From the NCBI RefSeq assembly GCF_000005505.3, contig NC_016131.3, positions 49,027,355 through 49,091,354 of the forward strand: a stretch of 64,000 nt of DNA, given 5' to 3'. A program made the translations under genes and the position numbers. The notes beneath the pieces were generated by a model. The model did no database searches, was not told where the DNA came from, and was given only the letters and a program-made list of their open reading frames with translations. This DNA is from Brachypodium distachyon (lineage: Eukaryota > Streptophyta > Magnoliopsida > Poales > Poaceae). Below, one piece after another: positions 1-12,027 of the stretch (positions within the stretch are counted from its first letter, which is position 1; each line of letters opens with the position of its first letter).

Positions 1-245
1 ACTGAGACAGCCACGTCTTACAAAAGCCTGGAGAGCCAGGACTAAGAAACAGGAAAATAAAGAAAGGAAACAAAGAGAAAAGAGCAAAAAACTACAACTG
101 TACAGCGGCAAAATTGGAGCTACTAAGCCTATAGAACTAAAAGACAAACTCTTCTTCAGCATATCATGCAGTTATAGAATGATAGAACTGTGATTTTTGC
201 AACAATGCTTCACAAACACAACAGAAAAAATAAGAGCTACTCTAC

Positions 246-3200
246 CTTCCAAACAACAGTGCCATGTGAGTTCAATGCAATTACCATACCATTCACCAAG
301 CAACAAACAACTGCAAATATCAAGTTTAGTGATCAGCATAAATTGGCTAGTCAATAAGCATGGACATATTCCAGGATACTCTGTGCAGATGGCTGGTTTG
401 AGAATTACCATTTCCACTTTGATGATCTATGGCGAGAGAACTGAAAATTGGTGCTCCAGCTTCATACTGCCAAACTATTCTGAATGATGGAACCTGCTAC
501 CGCCAAAAGAAACCAGTGAAAACTTTAGATATCCACCTATTTAGCTTTCCTGAAGACGTTTCCCATGGAAGAAAAGATATAGAAAAGAAGAAAAAAATGT
601 GCACTTTTGCCTTTAGAATTATCACAGAGAATATATGCTTAATTACCTGAAGGGATATTGCAGTCACAAGGCCACTCGTACATGCGACATAGATCATGTT
701 GTCTGACTGCAAGGCAGCAATACAGATGACACAAGATTAATAGAGCCCCAACACATATTTAATAAATATGCATACTGTGAATCAGTAAATGTACCATGTC
801 TACAGCAGGAGAACCATAAAAGCTTCCACCACAAGAAACTTTGTAAGCGCAGTAACGATCTTTGTAATTTAATGCATATAAATTATGGTCATAAGAGCCA
901 CACCTGCAAATTATATACAGCATAACATTAATTGAAAACTAGCAGCTGCAGTCTGCAGAGACATCTATTATCAAACTTATGTCTATGAATGATTGAAGAT
1001 AGCAAAGTAGATAGACCAGAGAGATCATTGGTTCCCTCATTCTGGTTGAAAACTCAGCATTTTATTATCGGAATAGTAAATATGGCTTCATCTGAACAGA
1101 AAAAAAGTATATATAATACTACTAATGAAGGAACACCAAAAGAGTAGAACCATACCATATTAAATTCCTTGTCCTGTCAACAACTGGTTGCATTTTTACC
1201 TGGAAGAAGATATGGATTGTCACAAACATTATGTGAGTTGACCAGATCAGGTTCATAGTAGGAAAGGATGCTTTTTTAATGTGTTCAGTTCAATCGTGTA
1301 AGCTATACCAAAATAATTATTAACTTAGTAACTTCATTGTCAACTTCGATATGCTAGAAAGGCTACTTCCATCATAGGTTATATTTTGCACAACTTAACT
1401 AGTTAACTGTGGAATTTAACCCCCTTTTACTATTTCACTAGCAGCAGTTGTAGAATTACTTTTGTGTTGAGGAAGCCACTGGGGAACTATTTTTCGTTCC
1501 AAAAACAGTTTACCAGTTTTGCGTCACAGTTACTGTTATTCTGAAATGGAATGAAAATAGAGCTAGTACTATATTTCAAAGTCATGCTTAACAGATATTT
1601 AATTAAATAAAATCAGCAATTATACCTCTCCATCTGTTTGAATGGTCCAAGATTGTTTTCCAGTCAACGTATCAAGAAAGTAAATTTTTCCTTTATAACA
1701 TCCAACCACAACCTGTCCAAAATACATACCATGAGCTGCTTAAGTTGGTATGTGATCTTTATACAAGAATCAACATTACCTCTGAAAAATCACTAGTTAT
1801 AGCAGCAGAACACTCTACGCGTCCTTCCAGTTTCACACTCCACCTCACTGAACCACTGCATAAAAAATTAGGAGCAAATTCTAAACGTAGTCACTATGCA
1901 TATGCCAGACCCAAACTGGAATCTCGTTGAATAGAATTTAAATTGACTTGATCACTGTTAACAGCACTAGAGATACGTGGGACAATATACTGTCCAAGAT
2001 TGAGCATTCAAAGTAGATCAGGAAAATAAAAGAAAAAAGGAGTAACTGAGAACATAAATTCCACGTAGAAAGCAAAACTCACCTACAACCATCAACGCAG
2101 ACAAATAAATGTGAATGGGACCCGATAAATATGCTCATCATCCCATTGTTGAAGACAAGCAAAGGTGACGCGTCAACACATGAATCCAAAGGAATGTTCC
2201 AGAGTTCCTGAAGATAACCTCTTTTGTTGTATGGAACATATGAGCAAACATCTTCAAGTTGCAGCTCCCCTTCATAGTGATGGATAAACCTGTTGCAACG
2301 CCCAATAGACCACTTCTTTTGTAAACAGAAGTTCAGGATCCATTGACTGTGAGTGACACTGTTTCTGTCATTCGAGCATGTATCCAAGTAGATATCTTTT
2401 TCCTGGTATCCATCACTAGGAGAAATTATGTATTTATTAAGCTGGCCATCTGTCTCATTTTCACAACTCCCTGCAATGTAATCCTGTGGAAGCTCTCCAT
2501 TTATCTGTGATTTGCTTTCATGAAAACTATCATCCATATTTGCAGCAATTGGGACGAAAAATCCCTGTATGCTTGCAGATATGTTCAGGCCCTTCCTCAG
2601 GCAAGCCTCGTCAGTAGGAGAAATCACACTACTTCGCTCCACAACTAGAGCATGAAAAAGCTTAGAAGCGGTTGGATAGATGTAAAGCAGTCTCATGTCA
2701 ATCCCCAACTTGTGGGCGGCATGAGCTGCAGAAATTGAGTTGCCACCCAAGGTGAAGAAATCATCAAACTCAGAAACTTCATCAACAAGTAAGGCGTCAC
2801 AAAATGCCTATTGTAGATAGAGAAGACATCAGTTAAACATGAACATCAATAGCAGTGGCGGACGCAGCGGTATGGCTTGCTCCGGCGGCCGCCACACCTA
2901 TAATCTGGCCAGTAACCTAATATATACTAGTATATGGTCCATATAATTATGTTGATACTTTATTTTCGAATCTTTACTACATTGGCTGAATATACAGAGC
3001 AACATATACAGGATTCTATTGAGTTGTATTGTACATGGTTTTCTCTTTGTGTAAACTCGGCCACACCTACTATCCAAAGAAACATTATACTTTTAAAATT
3101 GGAAACATGAACAGCAGATTGATACTCCCTCCGTTCCATAATTCTTGTCGAAATATTACATGTATCTGGACACTTTTTAGGAATAGATACATCCATTTTT

Positions 3201-6200
3201 GGGCAAATTTGAGACAAGAATTATGGAACGGAGGGAGTAATAAATAGTGTTGTCAGGAAATACAAAAAGGTACTCCCACCGATCCATAAAAATGTCGTCC
3301 ACTTGGTACAAAATTTGCACTAACTTAGTACAAAATGCGCGACAGTTTTTATGGAGCGGAGGGAGTAAAAACAAGAGATGTCACGTATAATTGAGAACAA
3401 ACCTTTAAGATAACTTGTAAATGCGGATTAACTGGACCTCTTCCAGACTCAACTTCACATGGGTCATTCAGTGCACACTCCAAACTTGATAACTTGACAT
3501 AGTCAACCTTTCCTGAGGAAGTCAAAGGTAATGAATTCATGAGGAGGAAAAAGCTTGGAATCATAGCTGGTGGAACCTTCTTGACGAGCCAACTTCGAAT
3601 AGATGCCATAATATCTTGAGAAGAACTTAGTGCTCTACAGTGCAGACTGTCCTTCACAATATTGTCCTCACTCTTAAACACCAGGTATGCCTTATAATCA
3701 GTAGAGCCTTTACTTTGAAAAGTAACTGCAGCATCACTGACATCAGGATGTTCCTTTAAGGTGGATTCTACCTCTTCTAGCGAAAAACGCTGGCCATGAA
3801 TTTTTACAGTACGGTCCTTTCTCCCAAGGAAAATAAGTTCACCAGTCTTCAGCCGTCGAGCATAGTCACCCGTATTGTAGTATGTTGAGCATTCACTGCG
3901 TTCAGTGACATCACTCCTCATGGACTCTCCTAAATAACCATTGAATAAACATGCTCCACCGACATAAATTTCACCTTCATCCGCAACCCCATTGTCGGTC
4001 ACAAGATAAACTTCACAATTTGAAATGGGAAATCCAATCGGTACACTGGTTAGTTTTTCTCGCTCTAAAATTGTGGGCAGATCATTGCAATCAAAGAATG
4101 TACAGTCACCAGAAACCTGAAATACAAGCACAAGCTTTGAGTGAAGGTACAAAAGAAACATCATAACTATAATTTCAGCTAGTCCCTGTGTAAGGAAAAC
4201 TGCACAAAAATTAGCATAGAAGAAACAACAATAGTTTCAAGCTTACAGCTAGATGTAACAATAATACCATCAAACTCATAGATATTTGGATCTAAGGGAC
4301 ACAAGTATGGTACAAATTAATTGTCGCGGCAGCTAGTCTCATTTCAGTGTGCAGGTTCGCTCATTTGAAAAATAAAAAAAATTACGACAATTAATTTGGA
4401 TCAGAGTATTCAGTTTTATTGAACATGTTGCTCAGATGGCTGCAAAAAGCAGTGCTGATTTTGTGCCCAGTGAGATCAATGGGTAAGACTAAGAATATAA
4501 TAAGAAAGAATGTTCGATTTAATCTCATCTGGAACAACAGAAAATATTGAGTGGCTTCCTCACCTCTGTTGTTCCATACAGATTTATGATGGTAGTCTCT
4601 GGCAGAATTTCATGGACTCTCTTCCACAGCACTAAGGGCAAAATCTCCCCACTAAATACTACGATCTTAAGAGGATTCTGTCCACATGAAAGATTTTTCT
4701 CCAGGGTAGGTAGTGCTATCTCCATCAGTGACGGAACAAAAGTCATCCTTGATATACGGTATGCCTGAAACAACATTAGCAACATGCAACAACAAATGTC
4801 ATACCAAAAAGAACAGAGTGTAATAGGTTAACAGTATGTAATGACCAACCAAAACAAAAACAGGGATAACATTCTTTAATCTTACTTTCCCAGTGTTAAA
4901 TGTAATTCCATAATTTCAAACTTCATGCTAAAAAGAGCAGCTATATTTGTGAAATTCCTCTGCAAAATTATTCAAGTAGAAGCTTCGGAGCTTCGGGTCA
5001 AACACTTTCTGGTAACGAAAGTAATATTCTCCCCCCCCCCCCCCCCCTACTACTTTCATGGCAAAAAATAAAGATAGCAGTACTTTCAGTAAAACAAAGA
5101 TTAAGGCATATACGAAGGCCAAGTTACCTTAATCAAGTTGGCAAATGATGCTGGATTAGCTCTCCAATCATTGGATGGAATTATAAGTGTTGTACTAGTC
5201 AGCACAGCAGAAAGAAACTCCTGTAGATGGTCAACGAAGCTGACAGATGTCTTAAACAACAATACGTCCTCTGAACATAAAGGCTTCCTTCTTTGCATCC
5301 ACAAAAAACGATTTAGAAGACCTAGGACATGATGGAAAAAGAAGCATGTCTAAATAACCTGGTTTCTCAACCAAACCTCAAATTTAATTGGAGACACAAG
5401 CAAGCCATCAGAAAATCCCTAAATGCAAAATTCAGAACTGTATGAGTTTTCAATGGTCATCAATATTTTGATACTAATTAAATTTCATGTGTTTATATCT
5501 GCAGTTGCTCCCACCAAACATTTAGGCTAGGCTTTTTGACATAGAACACCAAAACATTACCAAGAACGGTGGGGTTGCTGAAATATAGTAACCTAGAAGT
5601 GTAAAGGTTAGTATCAAGAAATATACCAACCAATTCCTTCACCATTTCAGAAGCAGAGTGACAAAGTACCCCCGACGACATAAATAATTGCACAAATAAC
5701 CAATCGTCAACTAGGAACAATGAACTTTTACCTTTCTCCGTACCACAAACACCTTTAGGTTTTCCAGTGGAACCGGATGTGAACATCACGTAGCAGAAAT
5801 CCCACAGCCTCTCACGCTCGCACGGCCAAACAAGCTCCTCTCGATCAATCCCAACGTCTCCACCATGAAACCCTTGCCGAATACCGCGGTCCAAGAGCAG
5901 AACAGGGCAAGAGCTGCCCTTAAGCACAGCATCTTCACGCGAACACTCTGACGATATGATGAGCACCACTTTGGACGCCGAGAGGGCAGACCAAACCCTC
6001 TCCTCCGGCCATGCCGGGTCCAGCGGCAGGAATGCCTCACCGCACCTGAGCACGGCGAGAACGGTAGCCACGTACTCCACCGACGGCGATGAGTACACCC
6101 CCACGATCCTAGGCGTCGCGCCGCCGCTGCCCCCGTGTTCATCCGAGCAGCCTAGGGTTCAAAATTCAAGGGTCAGACATAGAGGGCAACAGCGGAAGAC

Positions 6201-6472
6201 AAATGAGTAACCGAGAGCGTCGCGGCTGACACAGGCACGCAAGCACCTGGGGGGCCATCTTCGCCGCGGAGGATGTCGGACGAATGGCGTAGCGCGGCGG
6301 CGATGCGGCGGGAGAGGGAGGAGACGGCGGAGAGGAGGTCGCCGCAGGTGAAGCGGCGCTCGTCGGCGGCGGCGGAAGAGGAGGAGGCGTGGATGACAGA
6401 GATACGGCCGGGGTTCCGGCGAGCGGCGCGGTCGAACAAGTGGGAGATGCAGCAAGGCTCCTCCGCGGACAT
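246..6472 (-). CDS. AAE19: Acyl-activating enzyme 19 / AASDH-like adenylate-forming protein (3' end outside the window)
   Basis: Thirteen coding exons are visible: 6472-6247, 6151-5732, 5321-5128, 4764-4564, 4116-3403, 2807-2083, 1855-1780, 1712-1626, 1199-1156, 903-795, 706-647, 493-409, 310-246. All phases agree and give 1002 residues before the window ends. Domain order: an AMP-binding adenylation domain with phosphate loop [12 protein letters not shown] (about 198-209), YGTTE (about 342-346), TGD (429-431), [12 protein letters not shown] (446-457) and SGK with the likely catalytic Lys550; a carrier domain with GGNS, phosphopantetheine Ser609; then a C-terminal PQQ-type beta-propeller (for example [26 protein letters not shown]). 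This order is the AASDH (2-aminoadipic semialdehyde dehydrogenase-like) family, called AAE19 in Arabidopsis. The plant substrate is unknown to me. The start was chosen as the first ATG before the conserved N-terminus. The final propeller exons lie beyond position 1. Intron 5 holds two MITEs and intron 3 a 17-base C run. Confidence 0.93.
3125..3237. mobile_element. Stowaway-type MITE (113 bp) in an AAE19 intron
   Basis: The left end CTCCCTCCGTTCCATAATTC and the right end, read on the minus strand, are the same inverted repeat, flanked by TA at 3123-3124 and 3238-3239. It is non-coding and sits in the intron between the adenylation and carrier-domain exons of AAE19. Confidence 0.85.
3273..3365. 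mobile_element. Second Stowaway-type MITE (93 bp), 35 bp from the first
   Basis: The ends CTCCCACCGATCCATAAAAA and the complement of TTTTTATGGAGCGGAGGGAG form terminal inverted repeats flanked by TA (3271-3272, 3366-3367). Its interior differs from the neighbouring MITE, so it is a different subfamily that inserted in the same intron. Confidence 0.8.
5031..5047. repeat. Poly-C run of 17
   Basis: An uninterrupted run of 17 C bases in AAE19 intron 3, close to the 3' side of the exon ending at 5128. The length is likely to vary between individuals, and such runs are also prone to assembly error. Confidence 0.9.
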
Positions 6473-7558
6473 TCCGCCGCTGCGATGCGAGCTCGGCTTG
6501 CGCGCCAGTGGAGAAGGGGAAGAAGAGGCAAATTTGAAAGCGGAAACGTAGGAACCCGCCTTCGGTGCTTCTCTAAATCTCTAGTCTAGTTTCGAAAATA
6601 CGCCTTCGGGTCAATATGAGTACTCGAGAAGACTGTTTTCTGGTCAACAGTACGGAGTAGAATCCAGCGTTTCTCTGCTTACTCCAGCAATTTGGGGATG
6701 CAAAATTTCTGCTAACTCCAGCAATCGCATGAAACATAAGGTTGTTTTCTTTAGTACTCCGTATATGTAGTATGCATTATAAACGAGTAGATTCGAACAA
6801 AGCTGATAAAACTTGACTTGCTTCGATACCAAGAACACTGAAGGTTAGATCAGAAAGTAGATTTCTGCTTATCCCTACCAAGACCACTGAAGGTTAGATC
6901 AGAAAGAAGGAACAATTCAAGGACATGAATTTCGCCAAAAGCCTGATCTGCAGAAATGCTTATTGTGAATGATGCGTAAAAAAGGAACATAAACAGGGTA
7001 GGCCAAGAGGACTTGTCTTCCAAACAAAAATGGACTTCCCACACAATACAACACATAGACATGGAAGAATTTCAGAGAATTATACTCCCTCTGTCCAACA
7101 AAAGATGTCTCAACTTTGACAAAATTTGAATGCATCTATATACCAAGTCATGTCTAGATACATCCAAATTTTGACAAACTTAAGACATTTTTTGTTGGAC
7201 GGAGGGAATATGATGTATCATACAAACAGGATTTTGTAAGAATTATACGATGTATTCTGAGAATGACTGGGAGGACACGCAAAAACATATTTATTCATAC
7301 TAATTCAGAATGATGGTTGTGGGAGATCTGACAAACAAACAATGTTTTTCCCTACAGGGTTGATTACATGAAAGTAGTGGAGAGAATATTGGATCTCCTT
7401 ATCGATATTTAAATACAAGACTCATTACTCAAATAAAAATTAACAGCAGTTTCTCCCCTACAGGAAAAAAGGATTCATAACTGGCAACCAGAGATACTGA
7501 AAATATGACACATTGCCTTATATGTTGCCGTGCCGTCACTCAGTGGAGCAGCAGCAGC
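6473..7558. other. Intergenic: AAE19 promoter side and 6PGDH 3' flank
   Basis: No protein-coding signal. The left part is the promoter and leader of AAE19 (minus strand). A short repeat, ACTGAAGGTTAGATCAGAAAG, occurs twice (about 6838 and 6886). A Stowaway MITE lies at 7085-7208. The right part is the 3' flank of 6-phosphogluconate dehydrogenase. Confidence 0.7.
7085..7208. mobile_element. Stowaway-type MITE (124 bp)
   Basis: Inverted ends CTCCCTCTGTCCAACAAAAG and its complement at the right (ending ...TTTGTTGGACGGAGGGAA), flanked by TA at 7083-7084 and 7209-7210. The interior is a long imperfect hairpin with no coding content. Confidence 0.85.
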
Positions 7559-8998
7559 TCAGATCTTCGAGTTTGCAATCTTGAACCACTCGGTGTGGAA
7601 AGAGCCTGGCATGTCAACCCTCTCGTAGGTGTGAGCCCCAAAGTAGTCCCTCTGTGCCTGCACCAGGTTCGCGGGCAGCCTGTCCCTCCGGTAGGAGTCA
7701 AAGTACGCCAGACTCGCGGACATGCCTGGGGTGCTGACACCATTGTTGATAGCCAGGCAGACAACCCTCCGCCACGCAGCTTGTCTGTCCATGATCTCCT
7801 GCGCAAACTCAGGGTCTATGAGAAGGTTGGCAAGCTCAGCGTTCCTGTCATAAGCCTTCTTGATGCGGTCCAGGAAGCTGGCGCGGATGATGCACCCACC
7901 CTTCCAAATCCTGGCTAGCTCACCAAGGTTGAGGCCCCATCCTTTCTCCGTGCTCTTGGCCTTGATGATGTTCATGCCCTGAGCGTAACTGCAGATCTTT
8001 GAGGCATAGAGGGCTTTCCTCACATCCTCAATCAACTGTGCCTTGTCGACAGGTAGATCAGTGGAGTAGTCACCTTGGAAGATTTTGGAGGCCGCAACCC
8101 GCTCATCCTTCAACCCGCTGAGGAACCTGGAATCCAAGGAAGCCTCAATGGTAGGAGCAGCCACAGAGAGCTCAGCAGCCTGCTGGACTGTCCATTTCCC
8201 TGTTCCTTTCATCCCAGTCTTGTCCAGGACCTTGTCGACCAAGTAGCCTTCACCTTGGTCATCCTTGATGCCAAATATGTCAGCAGTGATCTCGACCAAG
8301 AAACTGAGGAGCTCACCCTTGTTCCACTCGGAGAAAACCTGCTGCAGCTCACTGTTTGTGAGCTTACCAACCGACTTAAGAACATCATATGCCTCAGCGA
8401 TCAGTTGCATGTCTCCATACTCGATTCCATTGTGAACCATCTTGACAAAGTTTCCTGATCCACCCTTCCCAATGTATGTGACGCACGGGCCACTGTCAGG
8501 GACTTGAGCAGACACCTTGAGAAGAATATCTTCAATGTACTGGTATGCCTCCAATGAGCCTCCAGGCATCATGGACGGGCCATGGCGGGCACCCTCCTCT
8601 CCTCCAGAAACACCCATCCCGAGATAGAGGAGTCCACGCTCCTCCATCGCCTTCTCCCTCCTTTCAGTGTTCTCGTACCACTCGTTTCCTCCATCAATGA
8701 TACAGTCACCCTGCTCCAAGTGTGCCGCGAGTGTTGCAATGGTCTGGTCAACTGGTGCACCGGCCTTGACAAGCATGATGACGACACGTGGCTTCTGAAT
8801 GGAGTTCACAAAGGATGCAGGGTCATGGAAACCATACAGAGGAAGGTTTCCTTCTATCTTGGCGCGCTGAACAGTCTCATCGACCTTGGAAGTTGTCCTG
8901 TTGTAGACAGAGATAGGGAACCCTTTCTCTGCAATGTTAAGGGCAAGGTTCTGCCCCATGACCGCAAGGCCAGCAAGACCAATTCTCGTGAGAGCCAT
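7559..8998 (-). CDS. PGD: 6-phosphogluconate dehydrogenase, decarboxylating (479 aa, intronless CDS, C-terminal SKI)
   Basis: Oxidises and decarboxylates 6-phosphogluconate to ribulose 5-phosphate, making NADPH in the oxidative pentose phosphate pathway. Visible are the N-terminal Rossmann motif GLAGLAVMGQNLALNIAEKG (7-26), the NADP-phosphate-binding NRTTSK (33-38), GGEEGARHGPSMMPGG (132-147) and the active-site stretch GNFVKMVHNGIEYGD (Lys186, His189, Asn190, Glu193). The C-terminal NADP-proximal stretch YRRDRLPANLVQAQRDYFG is also present. There is no plastid transit peptide, so it is the cytosolic-type isoform. The last three residues are SKI, a form of the peroxisomal targeting signal PTS1. 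The whole reading frame is one exon and the only intron is in the leader. Length matches the family (about 480). I recognise the product with very high certainty; the isoform number in this species I cannot give. Confidence 0.98.
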   Translation of the reverse strand: MALTRIGLAGLAVMGQNLALNIAEKGFPISVYNRTTSKVDETVQRAKIEGNLPLYGFHDPASFVNSIQKPRVVIMLVKAGAPVDQTIATLAAHLEQGDCIIDGGNEWYENTERREKAMEERGLLYLGMGVSGGEEGARHGPSMMPGGSLEAYQYIEDILLKVSAQVPDSGPCVTYIGKGGSGNFVKMVHNGIEYGDMQLIAEAYDVLKSVGKLTNSELQQVFSEWNKGELLSFLVEITADIFGIKDDQGEGYLVDKVLDKTGMKGTGKWTVQQAAELSVAAPTIEASLDSRFLSGLKDERVAASKIFQGDYSTDLPVDKAQLIEDVRKALYASKICSYAQGMNIIKAKSTEKGWGLNLGELARIWKGGCIIRASFLDRIKKAYDRNAELANLLIDPEFAQEIMDRQAAWRRVVCLAINNGVSTPGMSASLAYFDSYRRDRLPANLVQAQRDYFGAHTYERVDMPGSFHTEWFKIANSKI

Positions 8999-9006
8999 CT
9001 CCTACC

Positions 9007-10285
9007 TGAAAAGAGATGCAGCAAACACTTCATGTATGGAACAATGTCAAATATGTTATGCATATCTGACTCGAAAGGTTAAAATCTATATAAACCCACT
9101 GATTATGCATATGAACTAGCAGCAGGAACATGCTTTGTTCTGAGTAATTGTTTGTACAATATGTGACTTCAAGATCCTAAACACATTTTTTCAGCAAAGA
9201 CCCTAAGCCCATAAAAAAGACTAACTTCATAATCAAGTGTGATTCTTTTATGGTATGCATCAGTACAATTCCAGCATAACTCATAGTCAAGGTGAACAAC
9301 ATCATTTATTTTAGCAGCTAACATACTGTTTAAGACGACAAGACACTGACATAATCCTGAATATAAATCTATGTGATGCGCCCATCATTCATCAGGTCAA
9401 CTTGCACATAATAACCCGTATTTAGTAAACAAACTACTACACAGTAAGTACAAAACACCTGACAATTAAAAACAAGTAAACGGATACTACATCTCCAGTT
9501 CCACTAATTGTGCAATGCAACAGAACAAAACAAAACCCATTCCGTATGCTGTTAACCATCAGGCAAACATGCTGCCGTGCCTCCGCCACCAGCGCCACTC
9601 CACGATCCATGGTAGCAGGGTAGTACCCAGGGCAGTCAAAATTTAGCACGATCCATGGTAGCCAGTAATGTCTACATACATCCACTGACACAGTGGACAA
9701 CGATCAGGAACAAAAGGTGGGTAGAGTCGACAATTTAGCATAGCATAGGTAACACGTTCTACCTGTGCTGATTGGTAAGAACAGAAGGAACATGCAATCG
9801 GGAGATTCCTCTGTAAACAAATTGCAACCGCCAACCAAACGGCTGCTCCCATGCATGACGGATCTGAGGCACGAACTAACAGAGAGCCTCCCGTGGTCGC
9901 AGCCCCCCGAAATCGTGATGTAAAATTCACCACCGAGTAAACAATCACCTAACAGCTTGATCTCTTTCTCTCGCGCGCGCACACATACACCGAACACCCT
10001 CAGCTAAATTCCATCCACACCAGGATCACCAGGTCGACCACCGGGAAAAAAAGAGAGCACGCAGCTCGCCCCCACCCCGACCGTCGGACAGGGGGTGGGC
10101 GGTCTCCTCGCACGATCGAGCTCCACGGCCACGCTACACGCTACACGAACTTAGCGGCCGAGAATGAATCTAGCGGCGGGCGCGCGGCCAGACGAGACGG
10201 ACCGAACAAGCGACGACGGCGAAAATCGAGCGGCCAAATCCGCAGGAGACATAGCGAGAAAGGGAGGGAGCGAGTGATTCCTCAC
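9007..10285 (-). other. 5' leader intron of 6PGDH
   Basis: On the minus strand the donor GTGAGG follows CCAAG at 10286 and the acceptor TTTTCAG precedes GTAGGAG-ATG at 9006. The intron of about 1.28 kb lies entirely upstream of the start codon. Long leader introns are common in highly expressed plant housekeeping genes. The sites are seen in the sequence; use of the intron is inferred. Confidence 0.75.
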
Positions 10286-10423
10286 CTTGGCTGCTGCGTT
10301 TAGATCTGCGTGCGTGGACGACGACGAAGAAGGAGGCCCTGAGAGAGAGTAGTTGTGCTGCGTGTGCGATGCGAATTGCGACCACCACCTACCAATCTTC
10401 CACCTCCCCCAGAGGAGAGCCGG

Positions 10424-10430
10424 TTAAATA
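10424..10430 (-). promoter_or_regulatory. TATA box of 6PGDH
   Basis: TATTTAA on the minus strand, 138 bp upstream of the first leader donor. Transcription would start at about 10395-10400 and give a first leader exon of roughly 110 nt. Confidence 0.6.
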
Positions 10431-12027
10431 GGCCGCCGGAGATCGTAGCTGCCCCCGACGTGTGGGACCCTCACTCTGACGGCTTTCTCTCTTCGCCGCC
10501 GCTGGCTTTGGTGGGTGGGTGGGTTCGTTAGACGTCTGGTGAAGGAAGGGTGCATGACAGGTGGGGTCCTTTACTATACAGGGCCCCCACGCACGATGCT
10601 TTTCGGTTTTTTTTTCGATATCTCGTGTCATGTTGTCAGCTCGGCGTCACGCGTCAAATATCTCCTTTTTTACCTTTTGATTCAGGTGACAAAACGTCTC
10701 TTTATTGAAACACACGAACCGATATGAACAAGCAAACAAGCGTGCACTCCTCGAAATTCTTCCTATGAATAAACGGCTGGTCCTTTTTTCTTTTTTTTCT
10801 TTTTTTGGCAAATGCGGTGAAATGAGTAAACTGATTTAATCATTGGCATACTAATTCCCATGGAAGAAAAATATACTTCGGAGTCGTAATATTTTCATTA
10901 CACGAAAAAAGAAAGAAAAATACATGAGTAGAAAAAAAGACAGTCTCTTTTCACTGTAGTGGTATTGAATTTGCTTTTTTCAACTCGTTTGAGATTCTCT
11001 CACCTAAAGTCGTCGGTGGCCTTTGATGGTGACAGATAAACGAACGGATCAACTATTCAAATCCAGGTTCAGACATAAAATTGACAAGAAGTTGGTCAAT
11101 GTATGATGCATATCGTTGAGAAAAAAGACATGCTTTTTTCATGCCGTTTTTTCGGATTCCTCGCTGTCTTAATACAGTGTGGCCGCTGCAATCTGCATGC
11201 CATGTTTCGTCAGATGTACAGTATTTCTTTTAGATGGTCATCTTCAGATGTATGTTCAGATGATGATCCCCATCTTATCTTACCTACTACTCCAGACATG
11301 GCAGCAGTAAATTTTACAGACTCCATCCACATCAATCAATCATCGCTGTACAGAATTGTTTAAGCGCTAATTAAACAACAGAATATCTTTCCTCAAAAAA
11401 AATAACAACAGAATATCTGAAGATTTCTTCATTTCTCTTATTCAGAAGATTCAGATCTCTCAATGTCAACAATAAACCGCCGTAGGAAAGGAACGGTCGT
11501 CTTCGTTTCGTTGCCCACGGTCTGAAACTAACCCTCGTCATCTCTCACCTTCTCCTTCCCCCATCCCCACCCAAGAAAACGAGAGGAAAAAATCGCGCCT
11601 TTTTTTTATTTCAGTTTCGGAGGATTGGTGAGTGGAACCTAGCAGGTAGTCCGTAGTACTAGTAATTTTGAGCGCGTGGTTGGTGGCAGTCGTCTTGCTT
11701 GTTGGTCCAATTGCACGGTCATTGTTTCCCGGCGGCTACTCGTTCAAAGAATCGACCGATTTGGGTTCCTGGTTGACCACGGAGAGGGAGGGAGCCAGTC
11801 AGTCGTCGGGGCCACGGGGGCGGTCTTGATGATGGCTGGTTGGTGGTGGGAACAAGAGCAACAACGTCGGGCTTTGACCGTCGTCGAGCCCAACCGAGGC
11901 GGCGGCGGAGGCAGCGACAGCGAGAAACTCCTCGCCCGGCGGTGAGGAGACGACTTTGGAGTCGGAGAGGGTTTCGCGCGGCAGGTGTTCGACGGATTGC
12001 CGCGGGGGAAGGAAGGAAGGGGGATCG
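10431..12027. other. Divergent intergenic region between 6PGDH and XLG
   Basis: The two genes point away from each other and share about 1.6 kb of non-coding DNA. No transposon ends are clear. The right 500 bp rises in GC and includes pyrimidine-rich stretches typical of a plant leader (11530-11600). Two adjacent ATGs at 11829-11834 open a 38-codon upstream frame ending at 11945. It would be an upstream ORF if the XLG transcript starts before it. Confidence 0.6.

Noticed and set aside
1..245. Search for the last AAE19 exons at the window edge
   Set aside because: A possible acceptor at about position 42 leads to an early stop or no family similarity; the final exons probably lie outside.
7505..9082. 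Plus-strand frames opposite 6PGDH
   Set aside because: Shadows of a highly conserved, high-GC coding exon on the other strand.
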